NCBI GenBank assembly: GCA_963662155.1
Contig: OY759265.1
Span: 46,716,406 to 46,780,405 of the forward strand
Direction of reading: 5' to 3'
Length of the DNA: 64,000 nt
Source of the DNA: Lamellibrachia columna
Lineage: Eukaryota; Annelida; Polychaeta; Sabellida; Siboglinidae
Shown in pieces: positions 12,682 to 25,060 of this stretch (position 1 is its first letter; every line of letters starts with the position of its first letter). Below the pieces are notes generated by a model that worked only from the letters and a program-made list of their open reading frames with translations, was not told the DNA's origin and did no database searches. The position numbers and the translations under genes were made by a program.

Positions 12682-13244
12682 GGGTTTATTCAAACGTAGA
12701 TTTAATTGGTATGTTGTGTGAACTTCTCCACGGGGGGGGGGGGGGGGGTTAGGTCATACTGCCAGGTCAGGTCATGTCACTGGATTGATCATGCCACTGT
12801 ATGTGTTATGCCCCTGAATGGGGCCATGATGATTGATATCATAGTATGTTTGGTTCTGGTTTATATAAACTCTGTTCATCTGCCACCTATGGCTGTGTTA
12901 CAGTGACAAATCCTCTAGCACATTTCCAAAGCATTATCTTAATTTTTGTGACTGCACTAGGTTCTACATATGATCCCCAAATGGGGTGTGATAAATGTCT
13001 GAATTACACAAGTAGTCAGTGTAATACCTGATAGTGTTTCAACCCCAGTGGGTCTACACCATAGAGTTACATCATTAATCATCCCCCTATAAACAAGAGT
13101 GATAATCACTGAAGTGAAGTGGGCATGAACCACTGGCAGGCATTTCATTGCAAGGCAGAAACAGTTGCATCCTCTGCACGACACATAGGGTAGTACTGTT
13201 TATAGTGTGAATATGGCATGTTACAAATAGTTGTCTAACATATG
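12682..13244. other. Unassigned spacer with a poly-G run
   Basis: Contains an 18-base G run at 12732-12749 and otherwise nothing recognisable. Confidence 0.4.
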
Positions 13245-13375
13245 TAAGTAAGTAAGTGAGTAAGTTAATTTATTTCCTCCTCACCATCATCATGTACAAT
13301 ATAAGGCAAACAAAAGCAATGAAGATGAGGTGGCTACCAGAGAAGTATAAACTAGTAGCCAGTGACGATTGTTCA
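13245..13375 (-). mobile_element. Retroelement 3'-end fragment, copy 1
   Basis: The stretch containing aaacaaaagcaatgaagatg and aggtggctaccagagaa recurs at 58938-59045. In both copies it is preceded on the plus strand by a gtaagtaagtaa/aaagtaaagtaa run. Read on the minus strand, a conserved body ends in a short tandem tail, as expected for the 3' end of a LINE or SINE. Class unknown. Confidence 0.5.
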
Positions 13376-15144
13376 TATTGGAGTGAGCATCGTGCATTAG
13401 TGTTAAACTTTTCAAGACAAACATTGTTGTGGGCAGGGTTGTTTGATTTAAATAATTTGATTACTGTACTGTATATCTATAGATATATGATTAAGACTGG
13501 GTGCTGTACAGTATAAACACTGGGCCTCCAGTGGGTTCTTGCCGTGCAGCAGCATGAATGTCACTGGTCCATGCCGGCATCACTCTATCACGTGTCAACT
13601 GATAAGAGCTCAGCAGTCTTGTTTTACTAAAGGGTGTTCTATTTATGTCTATGGTCTACACCCATCTCATCTACTTTGTTATACCCTGGTTGGTCTGCTG
13701 TTTTTTTCTCATAATATACCCCGTTTGGCCTTCTGCATGTCTCATGGCTTCACTGTGTGGGAATGACAATTCACACCCCAAGTCTATTTTCTAATGGCTT
13801 CTCTACAAACTGAATTACCCTTTAATATATTAGTTATGTTACAATAGTATATATAATTAAATATTACTATTCAAAGTAGATGTATATAATACACATAATA
13901 ACAATAATGATATGTAGTATAATGTTGGTATGTGCCAACATAAGACATTCATAGCACTTTCTCCACATTTGACCATTAAATCATTTGCAGTACACTGTCC
14001 ATTAGAAATTATTAAATAATTATCAACAATGTTCTAAAGTCATTCATTACTCTAATGTAATTATTATAAATATAAGATAATTCTAAATATATTATAAAAT
14101 AACTAAATATTATAAAATTATCATAAACATAACTATTGTCATTATAATAAATGTTAAAAAATTATTATTAATTATTCATAAATCATTATCATAGTTATAA
14201 TGCCCACAGTTATGGACTTACAACAAAACACTAGCTAACATGCTTTTTCAGTGTGTACACAAAGTTTAATATTGTATGTACTACATGCCAACAGAAAAAA
14301 TTAAGAAAAATGTATTTATAGGTAAAATTAGATGTTTAATGCATCTAACTCGAATAACGCGTAAAAATTTGAAGTTAATGAGATGAGCGATCACATGGTT
14401 TTCTGACGTTATATTCATTCATTGATTTCTATGCAATACTTCAATATAGTTTCCCTTGTGTTACTATAGTGAGTGATGGCAATGTCAATTTTCCAGAATA
14501 AAACATATAATGTATCGATTTCGAACATCTAGTATCTATTGATACCACAGAACCATGTTCGAATTCGATTCTTTCAGAGCAGTTTAGCGACGCTAGTAGC
14601 CTTTGACTTCGAGCTTATTTACTTTCTGACCGAACCATGAAAATGACCACATAGAGCTGCCAAACTTCATATATATCTACCATACGCAATTACGCATACA
14701 CATGTGACATGATCAAACATTACTCTTACTTCCAAATAAAGATCAAAATAAACTAAAACTTGTCATCTCCTATGCCTGGCTTCGTGTAGCTAGGCGTATA
14801 AGATATAGCTAGCTTTTGTTTCTGTTGAAGTACACTGCTTTGTCTGTTTTGTACAGAGAGCGGGTGTGAATAAAAGACCATGCTTCACATTCAGAATGAA
14901 AAACAATGTTTAGATCAAAGACCATATGCAGGTGGCTCCGTGGTATTCACGATACAATAATCGCTTATCGCTGTCATTGCTCTGTATTTGATTTAATTAA
15001 AAACAAAAACTGGGGAGAATTTCCCCTGATGAGGGGAAACGCATGTGATAATTTAGTTGTGATTGAGCAGATCATTTGCACGCGCCTGGGCTGAAGGAGG
15101 TGACTGGATCTGGTGTGTCGCATGCTCGTAAATAAAGCAATGGC
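13376..15144. other. AT-rich unassigned spacer
   Basis: Strongly AT-rich between 13795 and 14220, with ATTATAAA-type stretches. No gene, structured RNA or known repeat was recognised. Confidence 0.45.
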
Positions 15145-18100
15145 TGTTTATATTGGAGTACTGTCTTGTCTCTGTTTATATTGGAGTACTGTCTTGTCTC
15201 TGTTTATATTGGAGTACTGTCTTGTCTCTGTTTATATTGGAGTACTGTCTTGTCTCTGTTTATATTGGAGTACTGTCTTGTTTCTGTTTATATTGGAGTA
15301 CTGTCTTGTCTCTGTTTATATTGGAGTACTGTCTTGTCTCTGTTTATATTGGAGTACTGTCTTGTCTCTGTTTATATTGGAGTACTGTCTTGTCTCTGTT
15401 TATATTGGAGTACTGTCTTGTCTCTGTTTATATTGGAGTACTGTCTTGTCTCTGTTTATATTGGAGTACTGTCTTGTCTCTGTTTATATTGGGGTACTGT
15501 CTTGTTTCTGTTTATATTGGAGTACTGTCTTGTCTCTGTTTATATTGGGGTACTGTCTTGTCTCTGTTTATATTGGAGTACTGTCTTGTCTCTGTTTATA
15601 TTGGAGTACTGTCTTGTCTCTGTTTATATTGGAGTACTGTCTTGTCTCTGTTTATATTGGAGTACTGTCTTGTCTCTGTTTATATTGGGGTACTGTCTTG
15701 TTTCTGTTTATATTGGAGTACTGTCTTGTCTCTGTTTATATTGGGGTACTGTCTTGTCTCTGTTTATATTGGAGTACTGTCTTGTCTCTGTTTATATTGG
15801 AGTACTGTCTTGTCTCTGTTTATATTGGAGTACTGTCTTGTCTCTGTTTATATTGGAGTACTGTCTTGTCTCTGTTTATATTGGAGTACTGTCTTGTCTC
15901 TGTTTATATTGGAGTACTGTCTTGTCTCTGTTTATATTGGAGTACTGTCTTGTCTCTGTTTATATTTGAGTACTGTCTTGTCTCTGTTTATATTGGGGTA
16001 CTGTCTTGTCTCTGTTTATATTGGAGTACTGTCTTGTCTCTGTTTATATTGGGGTACTGTCTTGTCTCTGTTTATATTGGAGTACTGTCTTGTCTCTGTT
16101 TATATTGGAGTACTGTCTTGTCTCTGTTTATATTGGAGTACTGTCTTGTCTCTGTTTATATTGGAGTACTGTCTTGTCTCTGTTTATATTGGAGTACTGT
16201 CTTGTCTCTGTTTATATTGGGGTACTGTCTTGTCTCTGTTTATATTGGAGTACTGTCTTGTTTCTGTTTATATTGGAGTACTGTCTTGTCTCTGTTTATA
16301 TTGGGGTACTGTCTTGTCTCTGTTTATATTGGAGTACTGTCTTGTCTCTGTTTATATTGGAGTACTGTCTTGTCTCTGTTTATATTGGAGTACTGTCTTG
16401 TCTCTGTTTATATTGGAGTACTGTCTTGTCTCTGTTTATATTGGGGTACTATCTTGTCTCTGTTTATATTGGAGTACTGTCTTGTCTCTGTTTATATTGG
16501 AGTACTGTCTTGTCTCTGTTTATATTGGAGTACTCTCTTGTCTCTGTTTATATTGGAGTACTGTCTTGTCTCTGTTTAAATTGGAGTACTGTCTTGTCTC
16601 TGTTTATATTGGAGTACTGTCTTGTCTCTGTTTATATTGGGGTACTGTCTTGTCTCTGTTTATATTGGAGTACTGTCTTGTCTCTGTTTATATTTGAGTA
16701 CTGTCTTGTCTCTGTTTATATTGGGGTACTGTCTTGTCTCTGTTTATATTGGAGTACTGTCTTGTCTCTGTTTATATTGGAGTACTGTCTTGTCTCTGTT
16801 TATATTGGAGTACTGTCTTGTCTCTGTTTATATTGGAGTACTGTCTTGTCTCTGTTTATATTGGAGTACTGTCTTGTCTCTGTTTATATTGGAGTACTGT
16901 CTTGTCTCTGTTTATATTTGAGTACTGTCTTGTCTCTGTTTATATTGGGGTACTGTCTTGTCTCTGTTTATATTGGAGTACTGTCTTGTCTCTGTTTATA
17001 TTGGGGTACTGTCTTGTCTCTGTTTATATTGGAGTACTGTCTTGTCTCTGTTTATATTGGAGTACTGTCTTGTCTCTGTTTATATTGGAGTACTGTCTTG
17101 TCTCTGTTTATATTGGAGTACTGTCTTGTCTCTGTTTATATTGGAGTACTGTCTTGTCTCTGTTTATATTGGGGTACTGTCTTGTCTCTGTTTATATTGG
17201 AGTACTGTCTTGTCTCTGTTTATATTGGAGTACTGTCTTGTCTCTGTTTATATTTGAGTACTGTCTTGTCTCTGTTTATATTGGAGTACTGTCTTTTCTC
17301 TGTTTATATTGGGGTACTGTCTTGTCTCTGTTTATATTGGAGTACTGTCTTGTCTCTGTTTATATTCGAGTACTGTCTTGTCTCTGTTTATATTCGAGTA
17401 CTGTCTTGTCTCTGTTTATATTGGGGTACTGTCTTGTCTCTGTTTATATTGGAGTACTGTCTTGTCTCTGTTTATATTGGGGTACTGTCTTGTCTCTGTT
17501 TATATTGGAGTACTGTCTTGTCTCTGTTTATATTGGGGTACTATCTTGTCTCTGTTTATATTGGAGTACTGTCTTGTCTCTGTTTATATTGGGGTACTGT
17601 CTTGTCTCTGTTTATATTGGAGTACTGTCTTGTCTCTGTTTATATTGGAGTACTGTCTTGTTTCTGTTTATATTGGAGTACTGTCTTGTCTCTGTTTATA
17701 TTGGGGTACTGTCTTGTTTCTGTTTATATTGGAGTACTGTCTTGTCTCTGTTTATATTGGGGTACTGTCTTGTCTCTGTTTATATTGGGGTACTGTCTTG
17801 TCTCTGTTTATATTGGAGTACTGTCTTGTTTCTGTTTATATTGGAGTACTGTCTTGTCTCTGTTTATATTGGAGTACTGTCTTGTCTCTGTTTATATTGG
17901 GGTACTGTCTTTTCTCTGTTTATATTGGAGTACTGTCTTGTTTCTGTTTATATTGGAGTACTGTCTTGTCTCTGTTTATATTGGGGTACTATCTTGTCTC
18001 TGTTTATATTGGAGTACTGTCTTGTCTCTGTTTATATTGGGGTACTGTCTTGTCTCTGTTTATATTCGAGTACTGTCTTGTCTCTGTTTATATTGGAGTA

Positions 18101-18341
18101 CTGTCTTGTCTCTGTTTATATTGGAGTACTGTCTTGTCTGTGTTTATATTCGAGTACTGTCTTGTCTCTGTTTATATTCGAGTACTGTCTTGTCTCTGTT
18201 TATATTCGAGTACTGTCTTGTCTCTGTTTATATTCGAGTACTGTCTTGTCTCTGTTTATATTCGAGTACTGTCTTGTCTCTGTTTATATTGGAGTACTGT
18301 CTTGTTTCTGTTTATATTGGAGTACTGTCTTGTCTCTGTTT
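15145..18341 (+). repeat. 28-bp satellite-like array, about 114 copies
   Basis: The unit is tctgtttatattggagta followed by ctgtcttgtc. Period 28 was measured at 15181/15209 and holds to 18341. Variants (ggggtac, tttgagtac, ttcgagtac, gtttctg) are scattered in patterns. Since 28 is not a multiple of 3 and no forward frame has a stop, all three plus frames stay open over most of the array, giving Cys/Leu-rich open frames up to 787 codons. No start context, splice signal or domain supports coding. Confidence 0.98.
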
Positions 18342-20170
18342 AACTGACACACGCCATAACAACGCATGAAAATCTTAAATATAGAAACAAGATATGATAA
18401 TTTTATTTATTTAAATTATTCAGCTGTATATTATAGTTTTTGGTATTATATATTATATGACATAAATTTTAAGGATGCCACAAGTTTTATAAGTTCTAAT
18501 GATCATCTTGTTGACTGTGTGTGAAAATGGAAAAATATAGCGCCATGTTTTATGTGAAAGGAAGCAAAAGCTATAAAAGCATATACAAACTAACGATTTC
18601 GGGTTAATGTGTAAATAAAGTAATTAATAAATGAGAGAATAAATAGCATAAACATTAAACTTCATATGCTCGCTAAACAATCGTTTGGGCCGAGATTACT
18701 ATGCCCGTTGTGCTCTGAGGCTGAAGTTACCAGAGTTGCAGGTCAAACTCTCCAAAGAATGCTACCCGAATGCACCGGGCCAAATTCACCATGAGCTGAC
18801 ATCACCTGTATCCATGCTGACAGCTTGCTTCGATCTTAGGTGGACTGTGGTCGTCGACATCCGTGTCGCTGCCTGTGTTCTACAGATTGGTGGCATCAAC
18901 ATAGCTCCCACTACTGGGAATAATGTGGACACATCATCCTCTTTCAAAGAGATTTTACCACCAGGATGACCCAGTAGGCCATGAGCCAGGGCCCAAAATT
19001 TGGGCCACCGGTACATTTTAGGGACGAATGCTCATAGTGATTTTTGGCAAGGCCTACATCTCTAGAGATAAAAAATAGGTGATAACATTGCAGCACTCAC
19101 AGCTTTCTATGTGAAATCACTCTTTTTAACACTATCCCCATTTTCGCGACGGCAAGTTTTCTCTGAAATTGCTAAAGGGGTGGCCACACACACACACACC
19201 ATTACAAAATATTTGTTATATGTCTCAGGAGTATAAAAATTAGACACTATGGATGAAGTGTTATGCTTCACACACATATCAAAACTATTTAAATATTTTT
19301 ATAATTGTGGATTTTGTGGCATTTTATCTACCGCATCTCAAAATGCAACCCACACCATTCAGTTAAAAAAAAAATCACTTAAAGTTCTGGTTAACAACCT
19401 TATGTACCCTCATTCAAGGTTCTTGTTGCACCAAAATGTTGACTGGACTTCAGTTATTATTATTTAGGTACAATTTGTAAAGTTTCTTGCAGCTATGTTT
19501 TATCATGACATTAAAATGAGCAGTTGTTGTCTTTGAGAGAAAATTTTCTTTTCTTATGATGGCCTACCTAAAGTTTTGATTTTCTTTATTGTTACACTAT
19601 CCTACGTACAATGGACTTGACATCATTTTGAACATTCATGTCATGTTGTCATTGTATGATAAGTTCTAGGTGATATAGCATTCATCATTAACAGCTGTCT
19701 GTCTGTATGTAATGACCCTTCTAACCACTTCCCCAGTTAACCAGTGCCTGTATTGCTCATAATTTTTATTTTTAATGCTTATACAAAGTTTATTTCAAAA
19801 GCTAGGTAAGTGTAAAGTAACCAGATAGTCATACCTATCTCTGCAATTACAACTGGTTAACGTTAGTAACGTTAGTAAGGTTAATATTTTATCCTTTGAA
19901 TAGAACTATAAATGTCATTTATGAGACTATTTTTATGGCCAGATTTGTTTTCAGTATAGTTCACTTTTTTGCTCTGAAACATTGTTCGGTGGTACAAAGC
20001 AACCAATGCAATGGCATATACATGCGTTTACTTGTCTTATACATCCAAATTAGAGGTACAAAATACTGACCTGTAGCCGTAGTAATGCACACTATGCACT
20101 GTGAACATTTCACATGCATGCTAATTTACTATGTCCATATTTGAAGTAGTATGCAGTGTTCTTGATCAAT
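18342..20170. other. Unassigned region
   Basis: Mostly AT-rich. An open frame on each strand near 18685-19016 matches nothing I know. A short (CA)n lies at 19187-19203. The right part may hold 3' sequence of the minus-strand repeat that follows, but nothing shows it directly. Confidence 0.4.
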
Positions 20171-22620
20171 TTAGTAATCACAGTCATCGTCCAGTTCATC
20201 TTCAGCTACACTTTCATCATTGTCAGCACTAGACACCTGATTGGCACAGCCTTGGAGTCTGCACATATCAGTACACCCTAGTCCATTTGACAAGCAGGCA
20301 CATTTTGGTAGTTCACACATCCTGGGACAACTGCAGGCTAGTAGATTCACCAAAGCCTCAGGTGCTGGCTGACCTTCCATCCAGTGTACAATGAGCTGCT
20401 CAATCCCTTCTTCTCTTCCCAACTTCCAGCCTCTGCCAACAAGACTTGGTGTCCTTGGGTCCTGCTCCAAACACCTCCACTTTGCAGCCTGGTAGTTTGC
20501 GCGTTGTGCAGATTTCACCAAACATTCCCTGCATGGTGGCAGTTGGCGACTCTCTATCTCACCTTTCTTTGCACAGAACAGTTGGTATGTCAGATCATTG
20601 ACGTTCACAGCAGAAGCTTTTGGAGCATAAAGAAGACATGTGAATGCCTCTAGTTTGTCCATGAGATCTGGAGAGAGATCCCATTCCTGGCCCAACACCC
20701 TGAAGGTACCATGTGATTCTTTGTTGCAAATCAAGATTTTCAGAGCACTTGCCTTCTCTTTGCCAGCAAATGCACTAACAGTATCACTTCCAGTGTAAGC
20801 ATGCATTCCAATGAGAGCTTTACACACATCTCTGCAGACAGTGGCTACTATGTTTCCAATATGAAGGGTGTCGCTCTAATGTTCTCATTGAGTGACAGGT
20901 GCATAATGAATACATCCGAGCTGATTACGGTGGCTTTATACCCCTCTCTGGCAGCATTGACTGCATGCAGCAATAAGCGTCCATCGGCTTCCTCCTGCTT
21001 ACACCGGAGAGAAGGAACCTCCTCGCTGCTTTCAGGAGTGATCTTGTAGCATTTGTCATCAACCTTAGCAAAGAGCACCTTATCCTGTAGCTGCTCTATG
21101 TACTCGACCTTCTTCCATTTGTTGACTTGGAAAGTGATCAAACTGGTCTTGTTGTTGACTATACTCAGAAAATTCCTCCACCGTCTAACAATGTCCATAC
21201 TCTGTAGCCTATGTCCATACTCTGTAGCCTATGTCCATACTCTGTAGCCTATGTCCATACTCTGTAGCCTATGTCCATACTCTGTAGCCTATGTCCATAC
21301 TCTGTAGCCTATGTCCATACTCTGTAGCCTATGTCCATACTCTGTAGCCTATGTCCAGGTGCTTCTCCTCTTACTGATCGATCACTGTCATTGATAGAGA
21401 TCTCCTTGTATGTATCAAACACAATATCAACCCTAAATTTACTCTAACATCCATCCCTCAGTGCCATAGACAGAACTGATTTGGCCACCTTACCAAAAGT
21501 AGTTTGATCACCTTTTACTCGCTGGACAAGATTTATGCCATCGACAACAGTTGCAGAATGACCTGGTAGCGCCTCTGTTACTGTCACATTTTTCTGCAGA
21601 CAAGTCGCTAAAGATGCTTTGTTTGTCTTTCTTAGCAACCCTTCTGGTGTTGACAAAGCCCATGGCAAATGTCCCAGGGAATGGGAAAGGATATCCATCA
21701 TTTTGGGATTGCGTCCTTGTGCCATCACAATGATGCGACCAAACAGTGATCTGTCTGCTTTCAAAATGATTGCTCTCCCAATGGACTTCCCTTCATCAAT
21801 GTCGGTGGCAATATCTCTTTGCAGCAGAGATGCTGATGAGATCCTGATTCTCAGCAAAAGAGAACTGTCCCAGGAATGCACTCTGATGTTCAGTTGTAAT
21901 GTAATACATCTTTATGGCACCAGATTTCAGACTGAACCATGTTGTGCTGCCTGTGTCTGGGTGTCTTTGTTTACTGTGACTTCAGTGGTTTGATCAACGG
22001 GAATGCGCCCAAATGGATTGTTTCCAGAGATCTGAACAGAGAAGCTGCCTGCCATGAAGGATTCATACACATCAGGATGCTCCTGGAACATTGGTCATTA
22101 ATTTTGTGCATAGTAGGCTGGCAGATATCTTGCATAATTCAGCTTGTCATAAGCAAAGCACCATGGGATCATTGATCTAATTAAATGGAGGTGCACTTCC
22201 CAATTCCCCTCGCGAGAAGCACGCAGAAGCTAAGCAACACATCTTCTACAATGTCCTCGTAAGACATCCAGAATGTTGACAAATCTCCTTTGCCATGACG
22301 AAGGCGTTCCAAGAAGTCATTCCAAAGGTTCGCTAGAGCTGAGCTGTACAGCACGTTGTCACAAGTTTTGTTGGCACAATTCTTCAGTCATGCTGTTCAC
22401 TTGGTCCAAGACTGAGCTGATCGCTGATTTCTTCTCCTGGTTGTTTTCTTCTACCCACGATGAACTCCACCCAGGCTAGGCTCATTTGTGCTTCGTAGAT
22501 ATACTTGTGCACCCTCACAGCACGGTTGCACCTTCTCTGGTCTAGATCGCAGTCAAAACACATTTTCTTGAAGTGAGCAAAGCTGGCTGTGTTTTGTCGG
22601 CTTGACGTTTACTTTTTCTA
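20171..22620 (-). pseudogene. Decayed repeat-family protein with XPG/FEN-like motifs and C-terminal CXC domain
   Basis: On the minus strand, in order: a diverged N-terminal part (22620-21900, several stops); ADRSLFGRIIVMAQGRNPKM and SLGHLPWALSTPEG; VVDGINLVQRV (first Asp motif); a VDIVFDTYKEISI segment; DIVRRWRNFLS; KQEEADGRLLLHAVNAA; VISSDVFIM; HAYTGSDTVSAFAGKEKAS; then LPPCRECL and a Cys-rich tail (CSCPRMCELPKCACLSNGLG...CRLQGC) resembling a tesmin/TSO1 CXC domain, ending in an acidic tail. I recognise this as a high-copy 'uncharacterised' protein common in fish and marine invertebrate genomes. The order of acidic motifs resembles FEN1/XPG nucleases, which is my inference. It is broken by frameshifts, a 20-bp repeat expansion and a gap between 20830 and 20850. 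Its recurrence at 31020-32290 and 29392-29870 points to a mobile origin. Confidence 0.7.
21191..21357. repeat. 20-bp minisatellite inside the decayed coding region, 8 copies
   Basis: Eight copies of tctgtagcctatgtccatac lie end to end with no visible divergence. In the minus frame one unit encodes part of HRLQSMDIVRRW, continuous with the flanking protein segments. The array therefore grew from coding sequence. Seven extra units add 140 bp, which shifts the frame. Confidence 0.95.
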
Positions 22621-22998
22621 AACAAAGTTGGCTCCGTAGGGAACTTAAACCAACTACATGTTGCTTTATTCTTACTACTATTTGCATTACAATTAAATGC
22701 CGCACAATAAACCATTATGATGCTCGCTTCTAAACAACTGCTATCACTGTCAACAGTACTTCCTTATCATCAATAATGTCACGTCAAAGCTTGCCGATAA
22801 GCGCGGGAAAAATATGCATAATCGAGGCAAGCCGGTAGAACAGAGTATTGTTTGGAATGATTAATTAATGGAATTCTAAGAAATTTTTTGGTGTTGTGGA
22901 AATGAAAATATACTACAAGATGTAATATAATATGATTTCAAGCAATTGTTGTTGTTATTCCCTTTAAGTCTTATTTGGAGTTAAAAATAAGAGATTGT
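22621..22998. other. Unassigned spacer
   Basis: Nothing recognised. Possibly upstream sequence of the minus-strand repeat family. Confidence 0.35.
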
Positions 22999-23280
22999 AT
23001 TCAATTGAAAATTTATTTTATTTGGCAATGGCATGAAAAAATATAAGAATATAAAATACCTGTAACAACAATTCATGCCTGGACACCAGTAAAAACCAGG
23101 CTTTTTTGTCAAATAAATAAACAATTCATGCCCGGACTCTAGTAAAAAGCTGGCATTTTTTTCATGTCAAATAAATAAATTTTCAATTCAGTGCATTTTC
23201 AGTGTTGGTTTGAAGGTGTAAATTTTAAAAATAACTCTGCAGTAGTTTGGCTAGAAGTTTGTATTTACACTATCAACAAA

Positions 23281-23369
<89 letters not shown>

Positions 23370-23835
23370 GCATCTACATTGGTGATGCAAACTGATGTGT
23401 TAATGACATTGAGGTGTCCCCTTAGAGTGGGGGTCACTGCACTGTGCAGATTCAATTGAAAATTAATTTTATTTGACAATGGCATGAAAAAATATAAGAA
23501 CATAAAATACCTGTAACAACAATTCATGCCTGGACACCAGTAAAAACCAGGCTTTTTTGCCAAATAAATCAACAATTCATGCCTGGACTCCAGTAAAAAG
23601 CTGGCATTTTTTTCGTGTCAAATAAATTAAATTTCAATTCAGTGCATTTTCAGTGGTGTTTTGAAGTTGTAAATTTTAAAAATAACTCTGAAGTAGTTTG
23701 GCTAGAAGTTTGTATTTACACTATCACCAAAGTATAGATATATATATATATAGCATCTACATTGGCGATGCAAACTGATGTGGTAATGCCATTGAGGTGT
23801 CCCCTTAGAGTGGGGGTCACTGCACTGTGCAGATT
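22999..23835 (+). repeat. Tandem duplication of a ~390-450-bp segment
   Basis: The segment starting tcaattgaaaatttatttta at 22999 is repeated from about 23450 and ends near 23835 with the same block (gtccccttagagtgggggtc, then actgcactgtgcagatt). Each copy also holds two related ~55-bp subunits around aacaattcatgcctggac, with a gcctgg/ccaggc inverted repeat. The copies differ mainly in the TA tract: 23281-23368 in the first, only about 20 bp in the second. Confidence 0.9.
23281..23368. repeat. (TA)n microsatellite
   Basis: About 44 TA dinucleotides, the expanded tract of the first duplicate copy. Confidence 0.97.
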
Positions 23836-24026
23836 GCGTACCTGTGGTCGTTCATCTTTGACTGTCATAAACACCCATTTTAGTGACAGTTCCTTTGTAA
23901 CCATGTCTGGCTGCGATTGAATCTTTTGCTGGCAGAGCTGTGATGTTATGGTGACAGAATTATGTCACATAACATCATCATCAAGGCGCCATCTTCAATG
24001 CATGGTCAATGGTGATAAATCTCTTT

Positions 24027-24192
24027 TTATTAGTATGCAGCTTACTTTTTACTCTGGGATCGCACTTTTAAAGTGGCTGCACCTAAACTATGGAATTCCC
24101 TACCTGAAAATGTGCGCAGTAGCAACGATGTCACTGTTTTTAAGAGTAAATTGAAGACTCGCTATTTTAGCACACTCTTGAGTGGTGAATAA
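24027..24192 (+). pseudogene. LINE reverse-transcriptase C-terminal fragment (Jockey superfamily)
   Basis: One forward frame reads AAPKLWNSLPENVRSSNDVT then VFKSKLKTRYFSTLLSGE and a stop. This is the typical last ~40 residues of Jockey-superfamily (CR1/L2/Rex1-like) LINE ORF2 (WNSLP...SFKxxLKTxLF). Everything upstream of it is missing, which is normal for 5'-truncated copies. Confidence 0.75.
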
Positions 24193-24194
24193 GC

Positions 24195-25060
24195 GTCCTG
24201 ATACGCGTATTTATTTGATGAAAAATGCCACCCTATACTTATTTGGTACTATACTATTATTAAATTTAAACATTTGTGCCAGCCTATATCTCCTATAATC
24301 ATGGCAAATTATGCAGGGTATAATTTTTAGGAGAGCAATCGCTCTCACTCCCTATTGCTAATGCTAATCAATCATTCACGGAGCGGTTTACTACTCACGC
24401 TAAAATCACTTGCTCCCAACTGGAGCTGCATGTGGCTCCATCTGATGGCTAAGTTTTCATCCTTTCGAACGACAGTCGTGAATTTAGCGGGATCCCATGC
24501 TTCTGAGGATCCTAGATTTTGATTCCAAAGCGTTAAACCGTTAGATTTCCATGTTTAGATGAATCGATGAATCCTTAGTTCTCGGGAGCTTGACGTGGTA
24601 TATTATTAGTTAAAACGCCATTATCACCGCGTAAACTGACCATAAATGACCACCGTGCGCAACGCCTCAAACCGGTCATAATCGGCTGGCGGCAGTTTCC
24701 CCTGAAATGGGCTTGTGTATTCAATGCAATAAAATTATAATGTCCATTTAAAAACGGAAAATTCCCCGGTTTTTTCGCAGGTATAAAATGCAGCTACTAT
24801 ATCTGCTATGACGCGGATATGCACAAAGTTTATATATGTTCGGCAATCCGCGTAGTTTTTAGGGACGCCTTGGCTTCACGTTGATTAAACAAATTGCTTC
24901 CATGCTGAAAACTAGTGACTTTTTCGTTTTGTACTATTATTTGTTTTGAACAATGTGCCCCCCTATACTGTTATTCGGCACGATACTATTATTAAATTTG
25001 ACCGATTTGCCACCCTATACTGTTGTTTGGCCTATACGTTTATTTGGCACTCGAGAGTAG
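24195..25060. repeat. Segment flanked by direct repeats of ~60 bp
   Basis: A block reading ccaccctatact, atttggtactatactattat and taaatttaaac at about 24228-24280 recurs at about 24958-25010 as ccccctatact, attcggcacgatactattat and taaatttgacc, followed by another ccaccctatactg. It follows directly after the LINE fragment, so it may be LINE 3'-UTR DNA interrupted by an insertion. Confidence 0.45.

Noticed and set aside
9490..12689. An 8-bp target-site duplication for the candidate TIR element
   Set aside because: The flanking 8-mers tattggtt and gggtttat do not match, so none is claimed.
10987..12693. Open frames up to 389 codons on both strands (PHTPRGRKGDTPL and VCVVGEYPPSYLG repeats)
   Set aside because: Produced by the 39-bp array, which is 13 codons per unit and stop-free. 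Coding on both strands at once is not credible.
15113..18369. Open frames up to 787 codons (repeated YCLVSVYIGVLSCLCLYWST)
   Set aside because: They exist because the 28-bp unit has no stop in any forward frame. There is no domain, splice structure or unique flanking coding sequence.
18685..19016. A small gene (94-codon plus frame, 76-codon minus frame)
   Set aside because: No family match, no splice context, and both strands are open, so neither is supported.
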